A DNA stretch of 64,000 nucleotides, from positions 6,181,415 to 6,245,414 of the forward strand of contig CM068383.1 of NCBI GenBank assembly GCA_034770075.1, given 5' to 3'. How positions within the stretch are numbered: position 1 is the stretch's first letter; each line of letters starts with the position of its first letter. Shown one piece after another: positions 35,801 to 48,734 of the stretch. The notes beneath the pieces were generated by a model. The model searched no databases and was not told the DNA's origin. It worked only from the letters and a program-made list of their open reading frames with translations. The position numbers and the translations under genes are program-made. This DNA is from Aralia elata. Lineage: Eukaryota > Streptophyta > Magnoliopsida > Apiales > Araliaceae.

Positions 35801-38800
35801 TATGAGCTTATATATTTTATTCTATGACCCTTGTGTTCATGGATTCCTGGTCCGTAAATAGTTATAATGTTGTTGTTTGTTCTCTTAAAGGGGAGTTGGA
35901 GAGTACCATTGCTGAACTTGATGAAAGTAACTGTAAACTGGCTACTCTAAAAGCACAAAGAGATGCTGCAAAGGGAGCATTTTTCCCTGTCCTTGTTGGG
36001 AATAAGCATGTTTCTAGCGACAGGGCGAGGGATAAACAAAAAGATTTGCAAGATATGGAGTCTGCACTCAAGGAGTTACTGGTAAGTTTTTGACAAATTT
36101 CTATATCTCTGCAAATTCGGTCACAATTAAGCTGCTATTTGTATTTAATGAATTAAGCTCTTGTACAGGATCAATCTTCTTTACGGCTTCTTGAACTCAA
36201 GCGTCTTTATGAAGAGAGAATTGAACTATTGAAGCAGTTAGCTGATTTGCAGGTTGATATTTCATTCTCGTATATTTGTTCTCAGTTTAAACTTTAATGG
36301 TATTTATCACTTTGTTTTACTCTTTGGGGTTCCCTATATATTTTGTTTTTAGTTTAATACTACTTTGTGACTCATGTTCTAAATGGGGAGTTTGCTCGCA
36401 GAACAATATGAAAAATGTGAAGTGTATATCATCTTCCGAAGCTTACATATTGGTAAAAGATCAACTTGCAAAGGCAAAAGCAGCTGTAGTCCAATATCAA
36501 GCCTTACTTGAAAAACTACAGGTTGTAACTGGTTGGTAGCTTCATTGGTTTTGACTCCCATTTTTTTGAATGTCTTGTTCTAATGCTTACCACTATCTTT
36601 TCTTTTATACTGTAGGTTGAGAAAGATAACCTTGCCTGGCGGGAAAAAGAATTTTACCTGAAAAGTGATGTAGTTGATGTTTTCCATCGATCTGCTGTAG
36701 TTGCTGATTATAGAATATCAGAGCTGGGAAAGGAGATAAAGAAACAAATTACTGAAAGACATTTGATTGAAACTAAGTTAGAAGAAGCATCAAGAGAACC
36801 TGGTATAGAAATTTTGATGATTTTCCTAAAATCTTCGTTAAATGTGCAGTAATTTTCTATATAATATCACATGCTGTTATATTGCCTCTGTCCATATCAG
36901 GTAGAAAAGAAATCATCGCAGAGTTTAAAGCATTGGTTTCTTCATTTCCTGCGGACATGGGCAGCATGCAGACTCAACTAAGTAAATATAAGGAGGCTGC
37001 TTCTGATGTTCATTCTCTGCGGGCTGATGTTCAATCTCTTTCAAATGTTCTTGATCGAAAGGTTGGCGTCCTTGATATATAATTATAAATGATGTATTCC
37101 TTGACGCAGCTTGCTCAAAATCACTGCTTTTGTATTTACAGGCTAAAGAGTGGGAAACATTATCTGTTAGATCGTCTAACCAAGCTGCTGAAATAAAGAA
37201 GTTACAAGATGTGGTATGATATGCTTCGTTGTTTGAAATTTAATGTTTGAAACTAAAAGTTAACTGTTATGGAAGGATAAATAATGTTAATGCCATATAT
37301 GGTATACTTTTTTCATGCCTCTTGATTTTGACACTTCTTGTCCACAAGTTCACTCCCCCTCCCCCCTGCTTGTAGTACCCTATAATTGCCCTGATACTTT
37401 TTGGATCTCTAATTAAGCTTCATCTTTTAAAACAACGGCTGCGACACAGATTTTGAGATTATGCCAATTGCACATTTAGATACCATAAATTATACTCCCT
37501 CTGTCCACCTTTACTTGTCTTAATTGACTTTTTAAGGTCAAATTGACCAATTTTAAAATTAATAATTAAACAAATGTACTACAAATTTTGAAATAAAATA
37601 AGTTGACTTTGATAGTATATTTTATGTACTTTCTTATGATAATAATTTTGTGTTTTAATTTATAAAATTAAGAATGATTGTTGATTCTAAATATGGTCAA
37701 TTTGACCATAAAAAGTCAATTAGAACAAGTAAAGCTGGATGGAGGGAGTAATTTATAGTATATTTTCTAAATTAAACTTTAGATGCTAAGAATGATTTGA
37801 AAAAAATTGTAATAGCTCTGTGTCGCCCATATAGTCCATATTTGTAACATGATTTCAAGATGACAATCAATGTGAGACGGCCCTTTTTACCATTGTGTTC
37901 AACATTCATGGGAACCCTAGACTTGTAGGCCAACTTGCATTATATCTGTAGCTATTCAATACCAGCATCCATATACAATCAATCTCCTACCTCTTGGGAT
38001 TTCCCATACTTGTCCAACGAGTTCAGTCGAACAACGTAACAAGTCTAAGGGCAGGATCATCATTTGATAATCTGATAACCAATTTCCTTGATGGGGCGGT
38101 TCTAATTTGTTCCTTTATTCACTTGATTTGAGACACTGTTATTATAACATGTTATATTTGGTACTACCATTTACTGTTATTCAATGTGCAATATGACAAT
38201 AGTGAAATCTTGACCTCATCTTCATAGTATATTATATATAATGAATGAAATGGATGTTTAAAGGTAAGTGGTAGAGAGGGGTCTAATAATGTGTCATCCC
38301 TTAACACTCCCCTTGTGCAACCCCCACTTGAATGTAGAAAGGCAAACCAAGGTGCATAATTATGCACAAACCAAACAATGTGCAACCCTGCTAGTAACAT
38401 AAGGGGAAACATCTTGCAAGCTCATGACCTTGCACGCATAGATCTACGATACCATCTTAAGTTATCAACTGCTCTAAATGCTTAAGCTTTTAGAGAGGGC
38501 CCAACAACGTATCCAATGAACATTTTGAATATCAAAGATAATCTTTGCATGTCAGATGTTCCATAGGCTGCCAACTATGTACCATCTTTATACTGTGCAA
38601 GGGAAATTGATTTTTGTACTGAAATTTAACTTCTGATAAGTTTCAAAAGGAGACTCGTTTCCTAAAATCTATGGGGGTGGTAGGGGTTGGATGACTGCGA
38701 TTTCCATGACTTTCTAGCTTGGTTGGGGTTAAGCTAGTTAATACGAGAGAATAGGTGATGCTGGAAGTGTCTAATAAATTGTGCTCTAAACACAGGAATT

Positions 38801-41800
38801 ATTGGTTTGGCATGGCTTCAGATGATGGAAAAGTAATTTCTGAAAATATATCAAGTGGAAGGTGTTTATTTTGAAAATCAGTTTTTGTGTGTTTATATAT
38901 ATATATATATATATATATAATGTCTCTAGTCAAAAGTGATTATAATGTCTCTAGTCATATTTGTCGCCAAGTATGACATATCAAAAGGTTCATGTTAATA
39001 AAAGCCAGAGCATTGACTAGACCTCAAAATAACTTTTGGTGGAGCAACTGTAGTCTGTACAGGTGCTTTTGCTAAAACAATATTATCTGCATTTTTGAAG
39101 ATCATTCTTGCCAAAACTCTTTTCAAAACTACTTCTGGAGTCCAAAAGTAATTTGATGAATACTGAAACCCAATTCCAAATGGGATACGTACAGGCTCAA
39201 GATTGAAAAGGTCAAGCTTGTTAGTCCACTAGGGAAGGGGGAGGGTGGGTGTTTGTGTTGTTTGACAATGAAGGTTGTCAGTTGGACATTGGAATGTGCA
39301 TTATGCGTATGAGAAATTGCGGGGAAGGGAGGTCTTTTTGAAGGCAACCCTAGATATTGTCTTTGTTCAGGAATTTATTGAAGTTGGTATACGATTAGTA
39401 GTATTTGGAAGTCTAGGCACAAGAATCAGGTTAACTTCCTTCTTGTGGAGTGGCATAGGGTGTTATTATTTGGCACACTAGGTAGCTTCTAGGGTGGAGG
39501 TCCCTACGGTTCAGTCAGTTGTTTGTTCAGTACGGTCGAGGCGACGATGCAGTTGGTGGTTCACTGCAGTTTATGGTCTGAATAGGCTAAGATATCATAC
39601 CTCCTTTTTCTGGGAGTAGTTCCTGAATCTGGCTGGGTGTGTAATCCTCTTTGCTGTCTTGAGAAAATTTAATCTATTAGAAGCCATTTCGTTTGGATCC
39701 ACCATTAAGTTCTTATGCAACTGGAGTAACAGAGGTCTAATGTTGGTAGCTGCTTGGTTATTCTTTAGAGTATTATCTTTAGTTCAAACACTTTGAATGA
39801 TGCAAAACAGTCTTCTAGATTGGTGAGGCACAAACGTCAAGCTCCCTTTTTCATCCATTCAGAATTACTATTCTTTTCAATGTTTTAAATAGTGGAAGGA
39901 TGATAAGTAAATAAATGCAAGAGGTCCTAGTTTGCTTTATACTCTTACCTCATTTGTTCTTTTTATTATTTTTAACCTCTTTCATTTAGAAATTTGTTTC
40001 TCATTGTTAAAAGAAAATTTGAGAGCAGCTGCTTTTTTGTGCAACTACCTTTCTTGTTTGAAGAGTACTATGGTAAAATTATTTAGTAGTAATTCAGTAT
40101 TTTATGGTGCAGGTCGAAGATTTGAGGGAGAGTGATTTGGAGTTAAAGCTCATTTTGGAAATGTATAGAGGTGAATCCACAGACTCAAGGTCAGAATCTC
40201 AACAGAGGACGCTCTTTTGATTTTATAAACGACGCTTTTCTTTTGATTGAACTTGAAAATGCTTAGCATTACATGTGGATACTTTCGTAATTGGTTTTGT
40301 TCTTATTTTTTGTCTACGTTTCTGTCATTGCTGAAACTCACTAATTTTTTTCACCACCTTTGGGTTGAGATGTTTCTGAATGAGTGCTATAATATGGTGT
40401 TGGTTACTGTTGCTATAATGTGGTGTTTTTTTAGTGTGTAGGACAATTATAACTGTATTAATCTAATTTATTGTAGTTTGTTTATCTTCGTTATAAAGTC
40501 TTCATCGGTTGTTGGTTTTAGTAGGATCCTTTGTTCTGTAACTGCACTGAGTTGTTAGTTTATTGATTCAGTCTTTGTATCTTTCCTTTTTGTTTCTTTT
40601 CGGAGTTATACTTTTGCTATGCTGGAGAAGAGGAATAACTATTTGGGGGTGCATTTCATTAATGACGTTCTACAAATTGTGTTTCTTTTTGGAGGATCAG
40701 TTTTCCTCCTTTCTTCCTTGGAAGTATGTTTAAGAACCAAGCACCCAAAGGTCCTAAACTATGTTTGCACACCAAACATGTAAACTAAGTAGGCCTCTTT
40801 TGGCACACTTAAAACTTATGAGGAATTAGAGATAGAAAAAAGTTATATGAGAGTTCTTGTTCCTCCACAGAAAATATAAAATAAGAAAATAAAAATAAAT
40901 TGGAACTGTGGGTGAAATCGCAATATCTATAATTTGTTATGTGAAACTGACTGCATTTCGGTAATCTGCTTTATAATGTTGACTTGGTCAAATCTGCAAC
41001 TTTCACCCTCTAATGTTGAGATGGTCTGTAGGGACATCTTAGAAGCTAGGAGTTCTGAATACAAGGCATGGGCTCAAGTCCAGAGCCTGAATTCCTCTCT
41101 TGATGAGCACAACTTGGAATTACGAGTTAAGACAGCTATTGAAGCTGAGGCTATCTCCCAGCAAAGGTTAGCTGCTGCAGAAGCTGAGATTGCTGACCTG
41201 AGACAGAAGTTTGAAGCTTCTAAGAGGTGCATTTCAAGTTTTATTCTCTATCATAAATGGCCTTCTACTAACTGAGCATTCAAAAGTTTTTATAAACTTA
41301 TAGCACATTTTCCACGTAGCCTCCTCTGTTCACCGCCACTAGATGGTGACAATAATTTTCTTCAATGTAACCTGACTGTTTATATGTCCACAAGACGAGT
41401 AGGGATTTTTCTTCAATATACTAGGTATTGCACTTTAATATGCATATCGTCTGCTTCTATGATTTGTGAAATTGATCCATGTCCTACTGTTTTAGGAAAG
41501 TGAGTGGCCATGTTACTGATTGGATGAATTATACTCTTCTGCCATGCTATAGATGAGTTGTAGATTATCCAAGTTTCTAAAGGTTGCTACCTTATTTTCA
41601 TATAGTTGTTAGGTCATTATAGTTAATTTAGTTAACAAATTTGGCGAGGCGTTGTTAGAATGCTTTCCATTCCTTTCATATTATATCAGATATTGAATCG
41701 CCTGCTTTCAGGGGAAAAAGATCAAACTTTCTGCTGTCCTGAAATCCAAACATGAGGAAAATGAAGTCTACTTGTCTGAGATAGAGGTTAGTTTTGTTCT

Positions 41801-44800
41801 TTAGATTTTGGGATAAGAATATCTTGAACGCATTTATGAATTATGCCTGTCTTTGCTTCAGAATATTGGACAAGCATATGATGATATACAAACTCAAAAC
41901 CAACATCTCTTGCAGCAAATTACAGAGAGAGATGACTACAACATCAAGGTAAGGAGTTTAGCAAAATAAACACCTTGTTATGCTCATTCTTATCGCATTG
42001 CCTTATATGGAAGTTTTTTCTATCAGTGAACTGTTCAGGGGAGTTTCTTTTGTTTAACTTTTTACTAATGCAGGAGATGAATTTCTGTGACAAAATTATA
42101 CATAGGGTGCAAAATGGTGGCAAATATATATCCTGTCTTTTTATTGACTTAATTTCTTCACCCTGAGTCCAACCCCACCGCAGCTCCAACCCCAGAAGTA
42201 GCTCTAGTTTGTCTGGTTCTAGTCAAAAGTAAATTTGCTAAATTGCCAATTGTTCTAGTTCTTCTAGTATTCTCATAATGGAAGTGAGACTTGCCTTCTT
42301 GCTATGTGGTTTATTTTTCTTCATTTTGCTGGTTATCCATGTGCACTTCCCAGTTGTCTCTATATTTGTTACTTTTTTCGAATCTACAGAATCCAATACT
42401 GCTGCATTATGAGATGTGTCAGGTTGAATTACATTGTTCTTGTAACTGTCAGAAATTGGAATTGAATGGCATAACATGGCCATGTTTTATAGGAATTGAT
42501 CTCTCTCGCTATATTCTCTCTTTCTATATAAAACAAGAAGTTTAACTTTGTGGAGTGGTTTTGGGGTATAATATTAGCCTTTCTAAAGTGTTAGTGAGCG
42601 GAGAACTCAAGATATGGATATCTGTCAACAAACTTCTTGATCCAGGACAAAATATCCATGAAGATTAGAAACCGTCTTCTGTCTTGGTGCCTTAAACTTT
42701 GATTACCTTTTTTGCCTTTTTTTTTTTTTTTTACCCTTCTATGTTGTCGATATCCAGTTGTTATTTTTTTGAGTAGGATAAAATGCTTACCCACTACGCT
42801 TGAAAACAAATATTCATATGGGAAGTATTCTTCATACCATGTTGCTTACCACTTTGCTTCTATATATTTTTCATGTTTCTAATACTATGCTTCTATAAAA
42901 TCTTGTCCCTGTAATGTGAGCTACTGTATTTGGACTTTAATGCAGCTTGTTGTAGAGGGAGTACGAGCAAGACAGCTGCAAGATGCTCTTCTCATGGAAA
43001 AACAAACAATGGATAGGGCATTTCAGCAAGCCAATTCATTAGTTGATTATTTTGAGATTAAAGCCTCAAGAATTGGAGATCAGGTATTTTAGTTCTGTTT
43101 ATTCCCGAGTTTCAGCCTTTTGAATGTGAATCACATGATATTCCTATACAGGTAAGACAGTGCTCAGACCAGGTTCAGAGACTTGCTGAAGATAGGGTTC
43201 AAAACTCAGTTACCTTGGAAAACTGTCAGAGGAGGCTGTTGGATGCGAGTAAATCATCCCAGCGGATGACACAATCATTGGAGGAATCACAATCCAAGCT
43301 TGACAATAGTCGAATTGGTCTTGCAAAGCTGCAGATAGACCTAGAGAAAGAGAGGTAAGTGAATTTTATCCTTTTATCCTTTTTTTATTTTATTTAAATT
43401 TTTGTTAATTCTCTGCGAAGTACTGGCGTGAACGCTTCTATTCACCCTATTAGGTATGAGAGGAAAAGAAAGGAAGAGGAATTAGAAGTTGTGAGGAGAA
43501 AGGCTTTACGTTTACGGTTGCAGATAGAAGGTTCACCCATGGTTGAAAAGCTTCAGCAGGAGCTCAAAGAATATAGGGAGATCCTGAAGTGCAGTATTTG
43601 CCTCGACAGGCCAAAAGAGGTAAATTTCTGGTTCTTGCTTGAAGTCATTTGTACATGATTTGCAATGTTTTGCAGCAGATGTTAGGCTCTGAAATTTATT
43701 AATTAATCACGGATAGGGGCAGTAGAAGCCCTTCTCACCTTGGATAAGTCATTTGGCTGGAGATAAATTGCGTCGTAAAAGATCTTAGGATAACGATGCA
43801 GTAAAAAATGTGAAACTAGATACTATGAATCTATGATTACATAACGATGTGAGTAGAAAGCATATATTCATAGGAGTGTAGTTTGCCAAGAAATGATAAC
43901 AAGTTATTTTAATTTGTTCACTTTTATTGATATACAACTGCTTGCAGTATTTAGTTTTTAACGAGTGAAGCCTAATTGATTACATAGATTACATGTCTGA
44001 TTTTTGCAGAACCTTAACCCAATTCTTACTGGATTGAATAAATGTAGCATTACTCACATAGTATAATTTGAAGTGGAACCTTTCTAGCAGCAATTCATTA
44101 GGATGCACTTTTACTCTTTTGGGACTTTGTACTTGTGGCCGTTCAAGGTTAGGTCACTTCATCATGTATCAAATTCTCCAGATGAATGAGATGTTAGACT
44201 TTTAATGGGAAAAAAAATTAGGTAATGAAAACTTCTCTCCCCAATTTAGAGGAATTAAAGCAGTGACCTAATTATGGGCATAATGTGTTCCTGTGCTCTT
44301 CTAAATTTTTTTAGATAAAAGAACTTTATTTGGAAGATGTAAACATTAGAGGTGGTTATGTTACATGGACTCTTTAAATTGGTGAAGATCCGTTCCGTGT
44401 CGGACATACGACAGTTGGACTAGACATGGATTTGAGGGTATGGTGTTGTCGGTCATGCCACGTCATGAAGAAAAATGAAGTGAGGATTTGGGAAAAACAA
44501 TGAGGGAAAGAAAACAGGCTTCGCTATGGAGTAAGAGATTTTTTTTTTATTTTGATCGCGTTTGAATCTCTTAATATTCATGGAGATGCTTATTATAATG
44601 GAATTTTGCTCAAGGAAGACAATGTACGAGTTGTCAAAATTTATCTAAGCACCCATATCCAGATATTTGTTATCTTTTAGCTGTGTTCAGGTGTTTGAAG
44701 AAATTGATTTACCAAATTTGTCACCTAGACACATATCCGCTCTTGACACCTGTACAAGATTCCATGTAACATAGGTGGACAAAACAGTCCATGAAAAGTA

Positions 44801-45382
44801 ACAAAAAGCACTGGAATATAAACCTATATCTAAAATAGCTAAATCCCTAAAACCTTCCATCACTTATATCTAAAATAGCTATATCACTGACGCGCAAAGA
44901 CGCTAAAGGCCCAAAAGGGATACCTTATCCTAAAGCAACATACATTGAGATACCTCTTATCCAGATTCCTCTGAATAGTAAACACCAGCCATTGCTCATG
45001 GCCCGTTACCCATGACCAGTCGCTCATGGTCGATCGCCATCCTTATTCCAAAACCTCTGAGCCTACTGATATGGAAATCAAGGAAATTTTCTAGTAGACT
45101 CCTGTAATTGCGACACTCCATTGATTTCGTAGCTGCCTTAGTTTTTTGAATTCATAAATAATTAGAAATAACTATTGATTTTGGTTCTATTTTATTTTAT
45201 TGCCCCTTTATTATTTTTATTACAGTGCTTAAAAATGCTTTGTTCTCCAGGTTGTCATCACAAAGTGCTATCACTTGTTCTGTAATCCTTGTGTTCAAAA
45301 GATTATTGAAGGGCGACATCGTAAATGTCCAGTGTGTGCAGCAAGTTTTGGGGTCAATGATGTGAAACCTGTTTACATATGA
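29865..45382 (+). CDS. HUB1: E3 ubiquitin-protein ligase HUB1 (BRE1-like 1), with a frame conflict at exon 14
   Basis: HUB1 monoubiquitinates histone H2B in the nucleus, usually together with HUB2. Nineteen exons: 29865-29954, 30417-30578, 30686-30773, 33852-34079, 34182-34343, 35891-36081, 36169-36252, 36402-36521, 36616-36802, 36901-37061, 37142-37213, 40113-40189, 41032-41226, 41712-41786, 41862-41948, 42946-43083, 43152-43354, 43454-43619 and 45251-45382. They give about 871 residues if two bases are discounted; Arabidopsis HUB1 has 878. Diagnostic stretches are VLQFQNLKLVQKLEAQ, FPVLVGNK, HSLRADVQSLS and QVTERDDYNIK-like ITERDDYNIK. Most of the protein is coiled coil. The C-terminal C3HC4 RING runs from CSICLDRPKE to CPVCAASFG, ending VKPVYI as in HUB1, not HUB2. 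Exon 14 starts two bases too early for its frame; see the finding at 41227-41742. Confidence 0.92.
31675..32658. mobile_element. non-autonomous hAT-like element in HUB1 intron 3
   Basis: A 984-bp insertion flanked by the 8-bp repeat CATCCTCT (31667-31674 and 32659-32666), the size made by hAT transposases. The ends are inverted: CAAAGTTATTAAAGG on the left and, complemented, CATAGGTATTAAAGG on the right (13 of 15 match). Subterminal regions are rich in GGCGC and AAGGC motifs, unlike the AT-rich intron. There is no transposase; a TA run lies near 32504-32543. Confidence 0.78.
35164..35509 (-). mobile_element. solo LTR in HUB1 intron 5
   Basis: A 346-bp sequence from TGTTAGAGAATAACAAC to CAATAACA, flanked by the 5-bp repeat AGTTG (35159-35163 and 35510-35514). 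Its minus strand ends with the typical copia U5 text: GATTTATGTGG complement, then CGCTGCGTTGTTATTCTC. It therefore lies antisense to HUB1. No internal region remains. Confidence 0.8.
37495..37748. mobile_element. Stowaway-like MITE in HUB1 intron 11
   Basis: A 254-bp element between TA dinucleotides. The left end CTCCCTCTGTCCACCTTTAC is matched by the complementary right end GTAAAGCTGGATGGAGGGAG. Subterminal GACTTTTTAAGGTCAAATTG is also mirrored. Confidence 0.9.
38300..38490 (-). repeat. tRNA-like dispersed repeat in HUB1 intron 11
   Basis: On the minus strand, GATAACTTAAGATGGTATCG is followed about 170 bases later by CAAGGGGAGTGTTAA. The insert inside the MITE at 16063-16528 has the same layout (ACATGATATCAGAG, then GAAGGGGAGTGTTAG). 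The two look like members of one short dispersed family, possibly derived from initiator-tRNA-like sequence. Confidence 0.4.
38894..38919. repeat. (TA)n microsatellite
   Basis: A short TA run in HUB1 intron 11. Confidence 0.9.
39270..39640 (+). pseudogene. LINE endonuclease relic in HUB1 intron 11
   Basis: An open stretch reads GHWNVHYAYEKLRGREVFLK and then LDIVFVQE, which resembles the start of an L1-type APE endonuclease (WNVRG ... DIVFLQETK). About 230 bases on, another frame gives WWFTAVYGLN, like the conserved WxxTxVYGP block. Stops and frame changes separate the parts. Homology is by motif memory only. Confidence 0.45.
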
Positions 45383-46226
45383 CCAGGCATTTGAGAAATT
45401 TTCTCTCTTTGGTGATTAAACATGCACATCATCAGGCACATCTGCTGGCACATATCAGTTTATGGGTGCGTACAGGTTCACATTTATTGTTGTACTAGAC
45501 TATTGTTTGGAAATGAAACATTGACAGGAAATGATGCAAGTTCCTGTCATTTTCCCGTATACATTGCAAATTGGCGTGGATTTGCATGTTTTGGTTCTAG
45601 GTTGTTGATTTATGGTAGTCCTTTAGATTAGTGTATTTCTGAAGTTGCTTTTCAGATTTCTGTTTGAAGCAACTGGATCCTTTCAATATATCATTTGTGG
45701 ATAATCAGAATTGATGTAGTTCTAGGCAATAGGATGTTGGGTGACCTGAAATTGAATTACAAATTATGATGCTTAGCATCAGTTCATGGTGCTTTCAGTT
45801 TCTGTAGGACAATTTTGATCAATATTTGTCATTTCAAGTCTGGCTAATTTTTTTGGAACTACAAGTGAATTTATAGTCACTTGAAAGTTTTTGTTGTAAA
45901 TATGTTTTGTTAAGCATGTTGGTCACATATAATATGGTGCCATTGATGTTCCTTGAAAGATTAATTGATCTTTTATGTACATGTTACGTTTCCCCAGAAA
46001 GAGCTGACCCACTCTTTTCTTTTTTTTAAATTTTTATTTATTTATTTGATGTTGACTTTGTAAGCAATTGGCGTCTTCTCGTGCACTGCTGTAAGACTGC
46101 TATTTAATCTCCTTGTGTTTTCAATAGGAGTGCTGAATTCTGATGTAGCATGACTGATGTATTGCACAATAACAGAGTAACTTTATGTTGTGAATAATAA
46201 ACTTGTAATCTATCTATCTGTAACCT
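45383..46226 (+). other. 3' UTR and downstream of HUB1
   Basis: T-rich DNA after the HUB1 stop. AATAAA at 46196-46201 is a possible poly(A) signal, though it is over 800 bp from the stop and nearer ones may be used. No other gene is visible. Confidence 0.4.
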
Positions 46227-47640
46227 GTACTATAATTAAATTCACAATTTGGTTCATCCTCATTTTCTTTGATTTGGTTTGACCACTTATTTTTCCTATA
46301 TTAAGTAACTTTTATTATATATGTATCCAGAAACTATAATTATTTACATAGTTTTGTAAGAAAATAAAATTAATAAATATAGTTTTATAAGGAAACAAAT
46401 CAAAATAAAATCATCTTACATAATAATAATTTGTTACATTTATTAAAATATATACAATGATCCAAGTTGAAGTAAAATAATACTACTACTTAGATAATAT
46501 AATTCGAAAAAATATATATAATATAATTTTGAGTATAAGTAAGATTTTAGTATTATTTAACTAATATAATTTTGAAAAGAAATTATTTTCTTATGAAAAT
46601 CACCTTACCAAATATTAAATTATTCTATTATTAATTTATTGTTATAAGTATAACACATTAACGTAGAATAGGATTCAATTATTAAATTAAGAGTTAAGAA
46701 TTAATTACTTTATTGAATAATATTTTCATAAAAGTATAATAAAAATTTAACAATATTATGATTGTACAATAAGACAATCGGAAACATATGCACTAAAGTT
46801 TTACGATAAAACACAAGATCATCTTATCTAATATTAATTTGTTAATATTATTTATACATATAATATGAGTTTAAATAAGGTTTATCACTACTAAGATTAT
46901 ATAGTTTGAGAAGGCAATAATTTTTTGAGGATTATCTTACCAGATAATAATTTGTCACTATTATTCAAATACAAGTATAAATAATATATATTGATCAACT
47001 ATATAATTCAGTTATTAAATAGTAAAATAAAAATTAGTTACTCTATCGCATAAGAATTTCTAACAATAAAATTAAAAATATTAACAATATCTTAATTTTT
47101 ACAATAATACCTTTTGTTCAGTTCAACTGACTCAAAAAGAAGAATTAATAATATATTTTCAGAAGTAAACATTATAAGATCATCTTATAACCTAATATTA
47201 ATTAGTTAGCATTATTAAATAATATTTTATTACTACTTGGATAATATAGGTTGAGAAGAAAATAATTTTTTTATATATAAAAATCATCTTACTCAATTTG
47301 AATTTGTTAGTAATATTAAAGTACAAGTATATTTCAAGTATTTACTACTTAAATAATACAATTTAAGGAAACTATATTTTTAAGAATTATTTTACCAAAT
47401 GTTAAATTATTACAACCATTTTATTCAATTATTAAACAAAAAATAAAAACAAATTACTCTACTCACTAATATATTTATAATATAAATACAACACTATCAT
47501 AACTCTAATATAAATCTCTGTGATTTGTACGGGAGGTATATGCTAATATTATAATTAAATAAATAATTTGGTTTATTCTCTTTTTTTGGTTTGGTTCAAC
47601 TTTTGACTTTTTTTATATTAAGTCAACTTTTATAAATTCA
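46227..47640. repeat. AT-rich degenerate repeat block with flanking direct repeats
   Basis: Sequence at about 46231-46314 (TATAATTAAATTCAC ... TATATTAAGTAACTTTTA) recurs in diverged form at about 47550-47635. Between them, a unit around CTACTTAGATAATATA...ATCATCTTACC recurs near 46484, 46885, 47228 and 47343, each copy diverged. It may be one ancient element with terminal direct repeats or an eroded tandem array. No coding frames. Confidence 0.5.
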
Positions 47641-48092
47641 AATAAAATAACCAACAATATCTGTTATTCTCGTTATAACTTACGCTTTTATGAAGTATAT
47701 TTGTTTATCTCATAAAGTGCATGCATAAAATTTTTATGTATTATGTAACTTGTTTGGTGTTACTTATCAAGTCTTCCATTCCATTATTTACATCCAATTG
47801 AATTATATTTAGGTTTGATTCTAATTAATTTATAAACTTTTGAAATTTAAATTATGAATTGTCTACTTAATTATAGAATAGATAGATATATAGACTAGTC
47901 TTATAATTAATGGACTACCGTAAAGATGTAACAAGAGTTTTATCAATTTTTGGAGATAAAATAAAAAATTAAAAAATTAAAAAGGACGAAATTATAATAA
48001 AACTAAATTTATAAGAACAAGGGAAGAAGATTTGTGACAAATCTAACCTCTCCATTTATAATAGCTTAAACGTTCCCACGCAATTTCCTTCC

Positions 48093-48099
48093 TATAAAA
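48093..48099 (+). promoter_or_regulatory. TATA box of the HSP70 pseudogene
   Basis: TATAAAA lies 92 bp upstream of the HSP70 ATG, followed by a CA-rich leader (ACCCAAAAACCAAACCCC), so the 5' region of the original gene is preserved. Confidence 0.55.
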
Positions 48100-48492
48100 A
48101 CCCATAAGCCTCTTGCTCTTTGTTACCCAAAAACCAAACCCCAAGGCTTAATTCGAGTGTACATGTAGTGATTACAGAACAAGGACAATAATGGTAAACG
48201 GAGAAGGAGGAGCCGCCATCGGAATTGATCTGGGCATCAATACTCGTGCGTCGGAGTTTGGCAACATTGCCGCGTTGAAATCATCGCCAACGAACAGGGT
48301 AACGTCGTTGCTTTCACTGATATATACTCCCCGTTTCATTGGTGATGGAGCTTACAACCAGACGGCTAGGAACCCTGTTAACACCGTCTTTGGTAACCTC
48401 CTACTAACTATTCCATTCCATGCGGTTAAAATTTGTTATATAGCTAGTCGTTCGTTTAATTGGTTTTAAATTTTGTTAAATTAAACACGGTG

Positions 48493-48494
<2 letters not shown>

Positions 48495-48535
<41 letters not shown>
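48495..48535. repeat. (TA)n microsatellite
   Basis: A TA tract in the HSP70 pseudogene intron, just left of the gypsy insertion. Confidence 0.96.
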
Positions 48536-48537
<2 letters not shown>

Positions 48538-48734
48538 TCGGATATTGTAATAACCCAAAATTTTGTTAATAATCAAATATTAATTGATTTTATTTTATAA
48601 AAGTGTAATTGAATTGGAGAAAGGGTAATAGAAGGACCCGAGTTAGTAAAGATTACTACGGAGAAGGTAGCGGTGGCTCAAAATAAATTTTTTTTTTTTA
48701 AAAAAATGAAAGAAATTCGATCACGGCAAAAGTT

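Noticed and set aside
41659..41712. Alternative acceptors upstream of HUB1 exon 14 (after 41658 or 41689) to explain the frame conflict
   Set aside because: The first puts the downstream codons in another wrong frame and the second meets a stop at once.
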